Assembly (NCBI RefSeq): GCF_001570485.1
Contig: NZ_BCTA01000021.1
Location: forward strand, 1-64,000
Origin: Mycolicibacterium novocastrense
GTDB taxonomy: Bacteria; Actinomycetota; Actinomycetes; Mycobacteriales; Mycobacteriaceae
Length of the DNA: 64,000 nt
Direction of reading: 5' to 3'
Part shown: piece after piece, positions 1 through 8,900 of the stretch
How the letters are laid out: the number at the start of each line of letters is the position of its first letter
Position numbering within the stretch: position 1 is the stretch's first letter
The notes under the pieces: generated by a model
What the model saw: the letters and a program-made list of their open reading frames with translations, nothing else
The model's database searches: none
What the model was told of the DNA's origin: nothing
Translations under genes and position numbers: made by a program

Positions 1-110
1 CCCACCCGGCGACACGGGACCACCAAGCACGCCCACAACCCTCCCAGCCCAGTCCCAGCTCAGTTCCCACGCCCGAGTTCGCCCGCATCACCCTGGGCGA
101 AAAATCGAGG
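1..110 (+). mobile_element. Partial IS1380-family element (terminal 110 bp only), cut by the window edge
   Basis: These 110 bases are the exact reverse complement of 17432-17541, the transposase-3' end of the complete IS at 17432-19123. The terminal inverted repeat (CCTCGATTTTTCGC read inward) ends at 110 and is followed by CTAG at 111-114, the same 4-bp target seen at both ends of the complete copy. Only the non-coding end is in view; the transposase would lie to the left, on the plus strand, so the two copies are in inverted orientation about 17.3 kb apart. Confidence 0.9.
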
Positions 111-267
111 CTAGCGCCAGGTCAAAGCGTCTGTACAGCTGTTCAGCCGTCAGTCGGACCGGGATCCGCTGTTAACGCACCGTCGCGCCGACCCGACATA
201 CACGTCGGGGGGTCAAGGTGTTGCTTGCCCATTGAACCGAGGGAGTCGTCCAAACCGAGGGCGTCGA

Positions 268-284
268 TCACCTATGACAGGTGA
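268..284. promoter_or_regulatory. Inverted repeat upstream of the secreted repeat protein, possible operator
   Basis: TCACCT and AGGTGA flank a 5-base core; allowing one more pair gives ATCACCT/AGGTGAT from 267 to 285. It lies about 85 bases before the start at 371. Just upstream, around 236-262, the string ACCGAGGG occurs twice as a direct repeat. The rest of 115-370 shows no gene. An operator role is inference from symmetry and position only. Confidence 0.3.
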
Positions 285-370
285 TTTAAGCAATTTCCTA
301 AACCGAACATCACACGATGCCATCGAGGAATCGGTGCGTGTCGCGATGACGCAAGGCGAAGGAGTTTTCG

Positions 371-940
371 ATGGACTTCAAGAAATTGGCAGTGACCACC
401 ACGATGACCGGTGCACTCGGACTCGGCGCGCTCGGTTTGAGCGCAGGTATCGCACAGGCCCAGCCGGACCTGCCGCAGCCGCCTCCGATCCCGGTGCCCG
501 AGGTCCACATCCCCGATGTGAACGTTCCGGGTGTGAACGTGCCGGATGTGAACGTTCCGGGTGTGAATGTGCCGGATGTGAACGTTCCGGGCGTGAACGT
601 TCCCGATGTGAACGTTCCGAACGTCGACGTCCCCGACGTCGACGTGCCGCGGGTGAACGTGCCCGATGTGGACCTGCCGCGGGTGAACGCGCCCGATGTG
701 GACCTGCCCGAGGTGCAGTTCCCCGAGGTGGACAACTACTTCAAGCTGCCGAACGGGCACATCCCGCCGGGTCAGCTGAAGAACTCGCCGTTCATCAACG
801 GGGTTCCGAACCCCTTCTACGGAATCCCTCCCGGCCAGCTGAAGAAGCTGCCGGAGGTGAACGGGATCGTCAACCCGTTCTTCGATGAGAAGCCGGGTCA
901 CTGGGTGATCCCGGATGACCTGATCGAGCCGGCGTCCTGA
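371..940 (+). CDS. Secreted protein with VPDVN-type pentapeptide repeats
   Basis: This 189-residue protein has a clear Sec signal peptide: K4-K5, a hydrophobic stretch at about 7-26, and a likely cleavage after AQA near residue 31. Residues ~45-117 are a tandem array of five-residue units (VPDVN, VPGVN, VPRVN, LPEVQ). The C-terminal third contains two copies of the sequence PPGQLK (near 136 and 155) and ends in an acidic, proline-containing tail. The start is supported by AAGGAG seven bases upstream. The array is unlike the A(D/N)LXX pentapeptide-repeat family because the period-5 residues here are Val-Pro. I recognise no enzyme; an extended cell-envelope or secreted structural role is inference. 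A strong hairpin follows at 960-993. Confidence 0.85.
   Translation: MDFKKLAVTTTMTGALGLGALGLSAGIAQAQPDLPQPPPIPVPEVHIPDVNVPGVNVPDVNVPGVNVPDVNVPGVNVPDVNVPNVDVPDVDVPRVNVPDVDLPRVNAPDVDLPEVQFPEVDNYFKLPNGHIPPGQLKNSPFINGVPNPFYGIPPGQLKKLPEVNGIVNPFFDEKPGHWVIPDDLIEPAS
514..733 (+). repeat. 15-bp tandem repeat array coding for V-P-x-V-N units
   Basis: The coding strand repeats 15-base units of the type GATGTGAACGTTCCG, often as a 30-base higher-order unit alternating D and G at the third residue. The first units are nearly identical and later ones drift (GTGGACCTGCCG), so the array probably expands and contracts at its 5' side. Confidence 0.8.
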
Positions 941-959
941 GCCACGCAGTAAGGGACAC

Positions 960-993
960 GATGGCCGTCCTGCCGCCAGGCAGGGCGGCCATC
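960..993 (+). terminator. Strong hairpin after the secreted repeat protein
   Basis: GATGGCCG-TCCTGCC and GGCAGG-G-CGGCCATC pair around a short GCCA loop, starting 20 bases after the stop codon at 940. There is no T-tract, as is common for mycobacterial intrinsic terminators. It separates this gene from mazG. Confidence 0.6.
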
Positions 994-1107
994 GCCGGTC
1001 CGGGTGCCGAGAGAGGCGGCCAGGGTTCACCGGCTACGGCGTCCACCGAGGTGTTGGTATAACCGAGGTCAGCGGTTCCGACAAAGCGCGTGAGGGGGTG
1101 TAGCCCG

Positions 1108-2178
1108 ATGACCGTTGTCTTGGTCGACCCCCGGCGCCCGTCCTTGATCCCGATCGACGCGATCGATCTGTTGTCCGGCGACGTCCAGTACACCGAGGAG
1201 ATGCCGATCAAGGTGCCCTGGTCGTTGCCCGCCGCGCGGCCCGCCTACGACGGTGAGGATGCGCCGGTGCTGCTGTCCTCGGATCCGCAACATCCCGCGG
1301 TCAAAGCCCGGTTGGCCGCCGGTGACAGGCTGATCTCGGCGCCCGAGGCCGCCCCCGGAGAACGTCTGGTCGACGCCGTGGCGATGATGGACAAGCTGCG
1401 CACCTCCGGGCCGTGGGAGAGCGAACAGACGCACGACTCGCTGCGCCGCTACCTGCTCGAGGAAACCTACGAGGTGTTCGACGCCGTGCACAGCGGTGAC
1501 GCCGACGCGCTGCGCGATGAACTCGGAGACGTGTTGCTGCAGGTGCTTTTTCACGCCCGCATCGCCGAAGACGCACCGCAGAATTCGTTCGGTATCGATG
1601 ACGTCGCCGACGCACTGGTACGTAAGTTGGGCAACCGCGTACCCGCGGTGCTCGCCGGGGAGCCGATCTCGCTGGACGATCAACTCGCCCAGTGGGAGGA
1701 GCGCAAGGCGCTGGAGAAGAAGGCGAAGCGGGCGCATTCCACGATGGACGACGTGCCCACCGCTCAGCCCGCTTTGGCCCTGGCGCAGAAGGTGATTGAG
1801 CGCGTCAGCGCGGCGGGGATGCCCGCCGACCTGATCCCCGGCGCCGTCACGTCGGTGACGGTGGCCGTGGGCAGCGATGCCGAGAACGCTTTGCGTTCGG
1901 CGGTTTTGGAGTTCATGGATACGGTGCGACGGGTGGAACGGGCGATCGCCGTCGATCGTCGCGGGGACGAAGTGCCCGAGGAACTCGACGACACGCCGCT
2001 GGGCACCGTGACCGAAGACGAGTGGCGCGCGCACTGGCCGTCCGCCGGCGCAGACGAAACGGACGGCGAGGACGATGCGATGGAACTTGACGAGACCGAT
2101 GACGACGCCGACGAAACCAACGAGGCAGCGGTGGCCGATGAGGCTGCTGAGGCCGAAGTTGCCGATTCCGCGTCGTGA
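1108..2178 (+). CDS. mazG: Nucleoside triphosphate pyrophosphohydrolase MazG
   Basis: MazG hydrolyses (d)NTPs to monophosphates and pyrophosphate, clearing damaged nucleotides in the cytoplasm. The N-terminal ~90 residues (VVLVDPRRPSLIPIDAIDLL onward) match the mycobacterium-specific extension, followed by the MazG fold with the metal-binding helices LLEETYEVFDAV and ELGDVLLQVLFHARIAED. I start at ATG 1108 because the homologue begins at this VVLVDPRRP segment; an in-frame GTG at 1090 would add six residues. The last ~45 residues are an unusual run dominated by Glu, Asp and Ala that I do not recall in the M. tuberculosis protein. The gene sits upstream of lpqU and eno, as in M. tuberculosis. 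Confidence 0.93.
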   Translation: MTVVLVDPRRPSLIPIDAIDLLSGDVQYTEEMPIKVPWSLPAARPAYDGEDAPVLLSSDPQHPAVKARLAAGDRLISAPEAAPGERLVDAVAMMDKLRTSGPWESEQTHDSLRRYLLEETYEVFDAVHSGDADALRDELGDVLLQVLFHARIAEDAPQNSFGIDDVADALVRKLGNRVPAVLAGEPISLDDQLAQWEERKALEKKAKRAHSTMDDVPTAQPALALAQKVIERVSAAGMPADLIPGAVTSVTVAVGSDAENALRSAVLEFMDTVRRVERAIAVDRRGDEVPEELDDTPLGTVTEDEWRAHWPSAGADETDGEDDAMELDETDDDADETNEAAVADEAAEAEVADSAS

Positions 2179-2281
2179 TCCGGTGAAAATTTTGTGCATC
2201 CGAATCGCTCCCCACGCTGAGCCGCGACGTCCCGAACACGTGGGACCATGGGCAGCGACCGAAGTTGGTTGAGGGAGTTTG

Positions 2282-3013
2282 GTGTCGCCGGTGCGTTGGC
2301 TGCGTGCTGTCGCCGTTCTAGGAGCGACGGCGCTGCTCTTGGCTTCTAGCTGCTCGTGGCAGCTCGGGACGCCCATCCCTGAGGGCGTTCCGCCGCCACC
2401 GGGCGATCCGGTGCCCGCAATCGACACCTACGCCAAGGGCCGCCCGGCCGATCAACTTCACGAATGGGCCGCCGAACGCGCGCCCAAGCTGGGGATCCCG
2501 GTCGCCGCGCTGGAGGCGTACGCCTATGCCGCCCGGGTGGCCGAGGTGGAGAACCCCGACTGCAAGCTGGCCTGGACGACCCTGGCCGGGATCGGGCAGG
2601 TGGAAAGCCATCACGGGACCTACCGCGGCGCGGCGATCGGAGCGAACGGGGACGTCGAACCACCCATCCGGGGTGTCTGGCTCGACGGCACCAACGGCAA
2701 CCTCGAGATCTTCGACGACTCCGCAATCAGCCATGACGGTGACTCCAAACACGCCCGCGCGATGGGCCCGATGCAGTTCATCCCCGAGACGTGGGGGCAC
2801 TACGGCGTCGATGCCAACAACGACGGCGAGGTCAGCGCCGACAACATGGACGACGCCGCACTCTCCGCGGCGGGCTATCTGTGCTGGACCGGCAAGGATC
2901 TGGCCACGCCGCGCGGATGGATGAACGCGCTGCGCGCCTACAACCATTCCGACCAGTACGCCAGAACGGTCCGCGACTGGGCGACCGCCTACGCCAACGG
3001 GCACCCCCTCTAG
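2282..3013 (+). CDS. lpqU: Lipoprotein lytic transglycosylase LpqU
   Basis: Residues 1-24 form a signal peptide ending in the lipobox-like LASSC, so the protein is probably lipid-anchored outside the membrane. The body is an SLT_2-type lytic transglycosylase domain that cleaves the MurNAc-GlcNAc bond of peptidoglycan: GIGQVESHHG carries the catalytic Glu, followed by MGPMQFIPETWGHYG and the ALSAAGYLC stretch. GTG 2282 is chosen because GGGAG lies five to six bases upstream; TTG 2279 is the alternative. The gene lies between mazG and eno, the usual mycobacterial order (Rv1022 position). Confidence 0.9.
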   Translation: MSPVRWLRAVAVLGATALLLASSCSWQLGTPIPEGVPPPPGDPVPAIDTYAKGRPADQLHEWAAERAPKLGIPVAALEAYAYAARVAEVENPDCKLAWTTLAGIGQVESHHGTYRGAAIGANGDVEPPIRGVWLDGTNGNLEIFDDSAISHDGDSKHARAMGPMQFIPETWGHYGVDANNDGEVSADNMDDAALSAAGYLCWTGKDLATPRGWMNALRAYNHSDQYARTVRDWATAYANGHPL

Positions 3014-3054
3014 ACACGCCTGCCGAACTGGGAGGCTCTAGGCTCGTCGGTTGA

Positions 3055-4389
<1,335 letters not shown>

Positions 4390-4403
4390 TCCGGTAACGG
4401 CCC

Positions 4404-5096
4404 GTGCCCGAAGCGAAACGGCCCGACCCCAAGCGCCGGTCACCGACCTCCCGACCCGCAAAGTCGGGCAAGGCCGGTGGCGCCGGGAAGGGCCGTGCGC
4501 GAATCGCGGCACGCCGCGAGGCCCGCGCCACCGAATCGCGGCCGGCGACGGACGCGCCGACAGAGGCTCAGACCAAATCTGCAGAAACCGGCGTCATCAT
4601 CCGCCGTGCCACAGAATCGGCCGAGCAACAATCCGAGCAGCGGTTCGGATCCGCAGCGCGGCGCGCGGCGATCCTCGCGGCGGTGGTGTGCGTGCTGACG
4701 CTGACGATCGCAGGGCCGGTCCGCACCTATTTCGCACAGCGCACCGAGATGAAGCAACTCAAAGCCACCGAACAGCAGTTGCGGGCACAGATCGCCGATC
4801 TCGAACAGCAGAAGGTGAAGCTGGCCGATCCGGTGTTCATCGCCGCGCAGGCCCGTGAGCGGCTCGGTTTCGTGATGCCGGGCGAGATCCCGTACCAGGT
4901 GCAGCTGCCTCCCGGCGCGGTGGTGCCGGGCACACCCGATCAGGAACCGGAGGCCGTCAACCGCGGCCAGCCGTGGTACACGGCGTTGTGGCACACGATC
5001 GCCGATGAGCCACATGGGATCACCCCCGGTCCCGTGCCCGGGGTGCCTCCGCCCGCACCCGATGTGCCGCCGGCCCCACCCGCTCCCGGTGGTTGA
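4404..5096 (+). CDS. Septum formation initiator, FtsB/DivIC family
   Basis: A 230-residue bitopic membrane protein. The N-terminal ~90 residues are basic and low-complexity (PKRRSPTSRPAKSGKAGGAG), then comes one membrane segment at about residues 93-110 (ILAAVVCVLTLTIAGPV), a coiled coil (MKQLKATEQQLRAQIADLEQ), and the DivIC core ARERLGFVMPGEIPYQV. The C-terminal ~50 residues are proline-rich. FtsB/DivIC proteins bridge FtsL and FtsQ in the divisome. The position right after eno matches Rv1024 of M. tuberculosis. Start is GTG 4404, 14 bases after the eno stop. Confidence 0.9.
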   Translation: MPEAKRPDPKRRSPTSRPAKSGKAGGAGKGRARIAARREARATESRPATDAPTEAQTKSAETGVIIRRATESAEQQSEQRFGSAARRAAILAAVVCVLTLTIAGPVRTYFAQRTEMKQLKATEQQLRAQIADLEQQKVKLADPVFIAAQARERLGFVMPGEIPYQVQLPPGAVVPGTPDQEPEAVNRGQPWYTALWHTIADEPHGITPGPVPGVPPPAPDVPPAPPAPGG

Positions 5097-5586
5097 CCCC
5101 GCGGATCTCGACGCCGTCGCGCGCCAGCTCGGGCGCACGCCGCGCGGTGTCCTGGAGATCGCTTACCGATGCCCCAACGGCGAACCCGGTGTCGTCAAGA
5201 CCGCGCCGAAACTCCCTGACGGAACGCCGTTTCCGACGTTGTACTACCTCACCCATCCCGCGCTGACCGCCGCCGCCAGCAGGCTGGAATCCTCAGGCAT
5301 GATGCGGGAGATGACCGAGCGGCTGCGCAGCGACCCCGACTTGGCTCGGGCGTACCGGGAGGCCCACGAGTCGTATCTCGCCGAGCGCGACGCCATCGAA
5401 CCTCTCGGGACGACGTTCTCCGGCGGCGGCATGCCGGATCGGGTCAAGTGCCTGCACGTGCTGATCGCCCACTCGTTGGCGAAGGGGCCGGGCACCAATC
5501 CGTTCGGCGACGAGGCGCTGGCGGCACTGGCCGACGATCCCGCGATGGAAGGCATTCTCGATCCCGAAAGGTGGGCCCATGAGTAG
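5089..5586 (+). CDS. DUF501 family protein
   Basis: A 165-residue cytoplasmic protein of the DUF501 family, with the conserved features GVLEIAYRCPNGEPGVVKT, PFPTLYYLTHP and DRVKCLHVLIAHSLA. Function is not established; in actinobacteria the gene is nearly always next to ppx and the FtsB-like gene. GTG 5089 is taken as the start because it overlaps the upstream stop by eight bases and fits where family homology begins; an in-frame ATG at 5005 would add 28 unrelated residues that are shadow translation of the upstream gene. The 3' end overlaps ppx by eight bases. Confidence 0.88.
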   Translation: MVDPADLDAVARQLGRTPRGVLEIAYRCPNGEPGVVKTAPKLPDGTPFPTLYYLTHPALTAAASRLESSGMMREMTERLRSDPDLARAYREAHESYLAERDAIEPLGTTFSGGGMPDRVKCLHVLIAHSLAKGPGTNPFGDEALAALADDPAMEGILDPERWAHE

Positions 5587-6532
5587 GGTCGGCGCCATTG
5601 ACTGCGGTACCAACTCGATCCGCCTGCTGATCGCCGACCGGGTCGCCGGCCCCGCCGGCCGAAAGCTGGCCGATGTGCACCGCGAGATGCGCATCGTCCG
5701 GCTGGGCCAAGGTGTCGACGCCACAGGGCAATTCACGCCGGAGGCGCTCTCGCGTACGGAGTCGGCCCTGGCCGACTATGCCGACCTGATGCGTCACCAC
5801 GGCGTCGACAAGGTCCGGATGGTGGCGACGTCGGCGACCAGGGATGCCGCGAACCGTGACGTGTTCTTCGCGATGACGGCCGAGGTGCTGGGGACCGTGG
5901 TGCCCGGTGCCGTCGCCGAGGTGATCACCGGCGCCGAGGAGGCCGCGTTGTCGTTCAACGGCGCGGTCGGCGAACTGGACGCGGCCGCAGCGCCTTTCGT
6001 GGTTGTCGACTTGGGCGGCGGGTCGACCGAAGTGGTGCTCGGCAGCGACGAGATGACCGCCGGCTATTCGGCCGACATCGGGTGCGTCCGGCTCACCGAA
6101 CGCTGCCTGCACTCCGATCCGCCTACCGCAGAGGAGATCGCCGCGGCGCGTGATGCGGTGCGGGAAGGGCTGCTCGAGGCGTTCCGGGCGGTGCCCGTCG
6201 AACAGGCCCGCACCTGGGTCGGCGTGGCGGGCACCATGACCACGCTGTCGGCGCTGGCGCACAAGATGCCGGTCTACGACTCGGATGCCATTCACCTGTC
6301 CCGTGTTCCGTTCGCCGAACTGCTGAGCGTGTGCGAGGGGCTGATCGCGATGCCGCGAGCCCAACGCGCACAGCTCGGGCCGATGCACGAGGGCCGCGTC
6401 GACGTCATCGGCGGCGGGGCGATCATCGTCGAGGAACTGGCCGACGCGTTGCGGCAGCGCGCGGGTATCGAAGAGTTGGTCGTCAGCGAGCACGACATCC
6501 TCGACGGCATCGCGCTGTCGATCGCCGGCTGA
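5579..6532 (+). CDS. ppx: Exopolyphosphatase / guanosine pentaphosphate phosphohydrolase
   Basis: A 317-residue member of the ASKHA-fold Ppx/GppA family, which removes terminal phosphate from polyphosphate or hydrolyses pppGpp. Seen: GAIDCGTNSIRLLIAD (phosphate-1 loop), SATRDAANRDVFF, ITGAEEAALSFNGAVG, FVVVDLGGGSTEVVLG and GGGAIIVEELADAL. It is the short, single-module form, like Rv1026, without the C-terminal HD domain. It ends the eno operon by overlap with the DUF501 gene. In M. tuberculosis the next genes are kdpE and kdpD; here the dormancy cluster begins instead. Confidence 0.95.
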   Translation: MSRVGAIDCGTNSIRLLIADRVAGPAGRKLADVHREMRIVRLGQGVDATGQFTPEALSRTESALADYADLMRHHGVDKVRMVATSATRDAANRDVFFAMTAEVLGTVVPGAVAEVITGAEEAALSFNGAVGELDAAAAPFVVVDLGGGSTEVVLGSDEMTAGYSADIGCVRLTERCLHSDPPTAEEIAAARDAVREGLLEAFRAVPVEQARTWVGVAGTMTTLSALAHKMPVYDSDAIHLSRVPFAELLSVCEGLIAMPRAQRAQLGPMHEGRVDVIGGGAIIVEELADALRQRAGIEELVVSEHDILDGIALSIAG

Positions 6533-6583
6533 GCGTCGACCGCCCGGAAAACGCGCCGTTCGGCGGGCCAGGAGTACCTCGAG

Positions 6584-6603
6584 AAGGGGACTTCTTGCCC
6601 TGT
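6584..6603 (+). promoter_or_regulatory. DosR-box-like site upstream of the first nitroreductase
   Basis: AAGGGGACTTCTTGCCCTGT resembles the DosR palindrome (TTSGGGACTWWAGTCCCSAA): the left half-site GGGGAC is intact and the right half GCCC is like many functional boxes. It lies 34 bases upstream of the GTG at 6637. Confidence 0.65.
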
Positions 6604-6636
6604 TTCCTTCTCGGCTGTCGGCGCATCCTTTGTCAT

Positions 6637-7662
6637 GTGACTGCTTTCTTCGAGACCACCGGGCCGCCGACAGCCGAATTTCCCGATGCCGAGACGCTAC
6701 GGACGGTGTTGTCGTTGGCGACCCGAGCTCCTTCCGTGCACAACTCGCAGCCCTGGTACTGGAAAGTGGGCGACGAGAGTCTGCATCTCTACGCTGACCG
6801 GTCGCGCCATCTGGCCAAGACGGACGCCGACGAGCGTGACTTGATGGTCAGCTGCGGGATGGCGCTGCACCACGCCATCGTGGCGCTGGCGGCTGTGGGT
6901 TGGCGAGCCCGGGTCCACCGGTTTCCCAACCCCGCCGATCCCGATCACCTCGCCTCGTTCGAAGTGAGCCCCGCCGATCCCATCACCGCCGACATCGCCT
7001 TGGCGGCCGCCATTCCGCAACGCCGGACCGACCGCCGCCACTTCGGCCCTTGGCCGGTGTCGATGGTCGACATCGCGAAGATCGGAGCCAGGCTCGCCAG
7101 GACGGGAATCCTGATGCGACGCGTCGAGATGTCCATGGACATCAGGGCAATCGTTGCGCAGGCGGTGTGGCAACACACCCACGACGATGCGTATCTGGCC
7201 GAACTCGCCGCCTGGAGCGGAAGGCACGCCGCGACGTCGGGCATTCCGGCGCGCAGCATCCCCGAATCCGACCCCACGGCCTCCCTCCCGGGCCGACTCT
7301 TTCCCGGTGGGTCATTGGCGCAACCGCAGGGCGCCTCCGCGCACGAAGACCACGCGATCCTGTTGGCGCTGGGATCTGTGGCCGACGACGATCTATCCCG
7401 GTTGCGGGCGGGTGAGGCGTCGAGCCTGCTGCTGTTGACCGCCACCTCCATGGGCTTGGCCAGCTGCCCGGTATCCGAGCCGCTCGAGATTGCAGAAACG
7501 CGGCGAGCGCTCAGGGACGAGGTGTTCGACGGCCGGGAGTACCCGCAGATGATGTTCCGGATCGGTTGGGCGCCCGTCGGCGCCGATCCGCTGCTGTCGA
7601 CACCGCGGCGCCCTCTCAGCGAGGTCGTCGGCCCCCTCGACAGTGTCCCCGCGAACCTGTGA
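6637..7662 (+). CDS. Acg-family nitroreductase (DosR-regulon type)
   Basis: A 341-residue protein of the Acg family (Rv2032/Rv3127/Rv3131 type), a nitroreductase fold that binds flavin; physiological substrates are unknown. Seen: the N-terminal signature RAPSVHNSQPWYWK, LHLYADRSRHLAKTD, IPQRRTDRRHFGP and a C-terminal YPQMMFRIGWAP. GTG 6637 is chosen because homology begins soon after and the DosR-like site lies just upstream; no strong ribosome site precedes it, so the mRNA may have a very short leader. It is the first of three paralogues within 5 kb and runs into a short ORF and the second paralogue. Confidence 0.88.
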   Translation: MTAFFETTGPPTAEFPDAETLRTVLSLATRAPSVHNSQPWYWKVGDESLHLYADRSRHLAKTDADERDLMVSCGMALHHAIVALAAVGWRARVHRFPNPADPDHLASFEVSPADPITADIALAAAIPQRRTDRRHFGPWPVSMVDIAKIGARLARTGILMRRVEMSMDIRAIVAQAVWQHTHDDAYLAELAAWSGRHAATSGIPARSIPESDPTASLPGRLFPGGSLAQPQGASAHEDHAILLALGSVADDDLSRLRAGEASSLLLLTATSMGLASCPVSEPLEIAETRRALRDEVFDGREYPQMMFRIGWAPVGADPLLSTPRRPLSEVVGPLDSVPANL

Positions 7663-7694
7663 TCCTGTGCGCCCGGTAGAAGTTGGAGGACGTG

Positions 7695-7766
7695 ATGAGC
7701 ATCTCGATCGTCGCTACTCACCAGCGCGGCCCCGCTGCGATCATCGAATCACCTTGGGGCGCATAG
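7695..7766 (+). CDS. Possible 23-residue small protein coupled to the second nitroreductase
   Basis: ATG 7695 follows TTGGAGGA at 7683-7690, the best ribosome site in this stretch, and the frame runs 23 codons to TAG 7764-7766. The next gene starts one base later at 7768 with no good ribosome site of its own. This looks like a translationally coupled leader or small protein. The peptide (begins MSISIVATHQ) has no feature I recognise, and chance cannot be excluded. Confidence 0.4.
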   Translation: MSISIVATHQRGPAAIIESPWGA

Positions 7767-7767
7767 C

Positions 7768-8754
7768 ATGAACGCACACCACCCGAACGCCGAAACCATC
7801 CGCTCCGCACTGATGCTGGCGGTGAAGGCGCCGTCGGTGCACAACACCCAGCCGTGGCGTTGGCGGGCCGGCGAGCACAGCGTCCACCTCTACGTCGACC
7901 GCCGACTGCATCTGCCACACACCGACCCCGATTCCCGGGATCTCATGCTCAGCTGCGGTGCCTCACTGAACCACTGCCAGATCGGCTTCGCCGCGCTGGG
8001 CTGGCGCGCCGAGGTGCACCGTTTTCCCAACCCGGACGACCCGAATCACCTCGCGGCCCTCGAACTTCATCGGCACGACCCCACTGAAGCCGACATCGCG
8101 CTCGCCGCGGCCATTCCGCGACGGCGAACCGACCGCCGCCGGTACGGCTCATCGAAGGTTGCACCCGCAGACCTCGCCTTGATCGCGACCCGGGCAGCCG
8201 CGGCCGGTGCGACCGTGCGTCAGGTGGACGATCTTTCCTCACTGAGGAGTCTCGTGAGCGAGGCGGCTCGACGCCATGCTGCCGACCACGGCTATGCCGC
8301 CGAACTCGCCACGTGGAGCGGTAAATACGCGGCAACCGCGGGAGTACCGGCGCGCAGCGCGCCCAAAGCCGACGGCAGCATCTCGGCGCGGACGTTCGCG
8401 GGCGCGAGTCTTGCCCAACCGGTGGGCTCCGAAGCCGAGACCGACAACGCCGTGGTCCTCGCTCTCGGCACGGACGATGACAGCGACCTGTCACGATTGC
8501 GCGCCGGCGAGGCGGCCAGCCTGGTCCTCCTCACGGCCACCGCGCTGGGATTGTCGAGTTGTCCTATGACGGAGCCATTGGAGGTACCCGAGACCCGCGC
8601 TGTTGTCCGGGCGGAGGTCTTCGACGGTGGTCTGTACCCGCAGATGCTGTTGCGGATCGGTTGGGGACTTCTCGGTGCCGATCCGTTGCCGCCCACCCCG
8701 CGACGCGCCGTATCCGAAGTCGCCGCGCGACTCGACGGGTCGCCACTGGCGTAA
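7768..8754 (+). CDS. Acg-family nitroreductase (second paralogue)
   Basis: A 328-residue paralogue of the 6637-7662 gene: KAPSVHNTQPWRWR, VHLYVDRRLHLPHTDPDSRD, IPRRRTDRRRYGS and YPQMLLRIGWG are at matching positions. It lacks a clear ribosome site and probably depends on reading from the short ORF that ends at 7766. The tandem arrangement suggests duplication followed by divergence. Family knowledge: Acg proteins are induced by hypoxia through DosR; some lack detectable nitroreductase activity and may sequester flavin. Confidence 0.88.
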   Translation: MNAHHPNAETIRSALMLAVKAPSVHNTQPWRWRAGEHSVHLYVDRRLHLPHTDPDSRDLMLSCGASLNHCQIGFAALGWRAEVHRFPNPDDPNHLAALELHRHDPTEADIALAAAIPRRRTDRRRYGSSKVAPADLALIATRAAAAGATVRQVDDLSSLRSLVSEAARRHAADHGYAAELATWSGKYAATAGVPARSAPKADGSISARTFAGASLAQPVGSEAETDNAVVLALGTDDDSDLSRLRAGEAASLVLLTATALGLSSCPMTEPLEVPETRAVVRAEVFDGGLYPQMLLRIGWGLLGADPLPPTPRRAVSEVAARLDGSPLA

Positions 8755-8792
8755 TCGTTCGAAGTCGAATGGATTCCGGACCTGGGCCCGGT

Positions 8793-8812
8793 CCAGGGAC
8801 TTTCGACCACTT
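8793..8812 (+). promoter_or_regulatory. DosR-box-like site upstream of a universal stress protein
   Basis: CCAGGGACTTTCGACCACTT matches the left half GGGACTTTCG exactly as in known mycobacterial boxes; the right half is degenerate. It lies about 90 bases before the ATG at 8901. A second, weaker symmetric stretch (GGACC...GGTCC, about 8778-8793) abuts it. Confidence 0.6.
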
Positions 8813-8900
8813 CACCGGTGACGAACGCCTCCGGAACCAGCGGCGCCGCGGCGATACCGTCATGGAGTGGGTTGACGTCCGGCGGTGAGAGGGGCGCGAA

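Noticed and set aside
2229..2246. GTCCC/GGGAC hairpin between mazG and lpqU
   Set aside because: Only a 5-bp stem with an 8-base loop and no downstream T-tract; too weak to call a terminator.
1069..2427. Large 452-codon minus-strand ORF opposite mazG
   Set aside because: It is antisense to a well-conserved mazG and its translation is Arg/His-rich with no domain, typical of shadow frames in GC-rich DNA.
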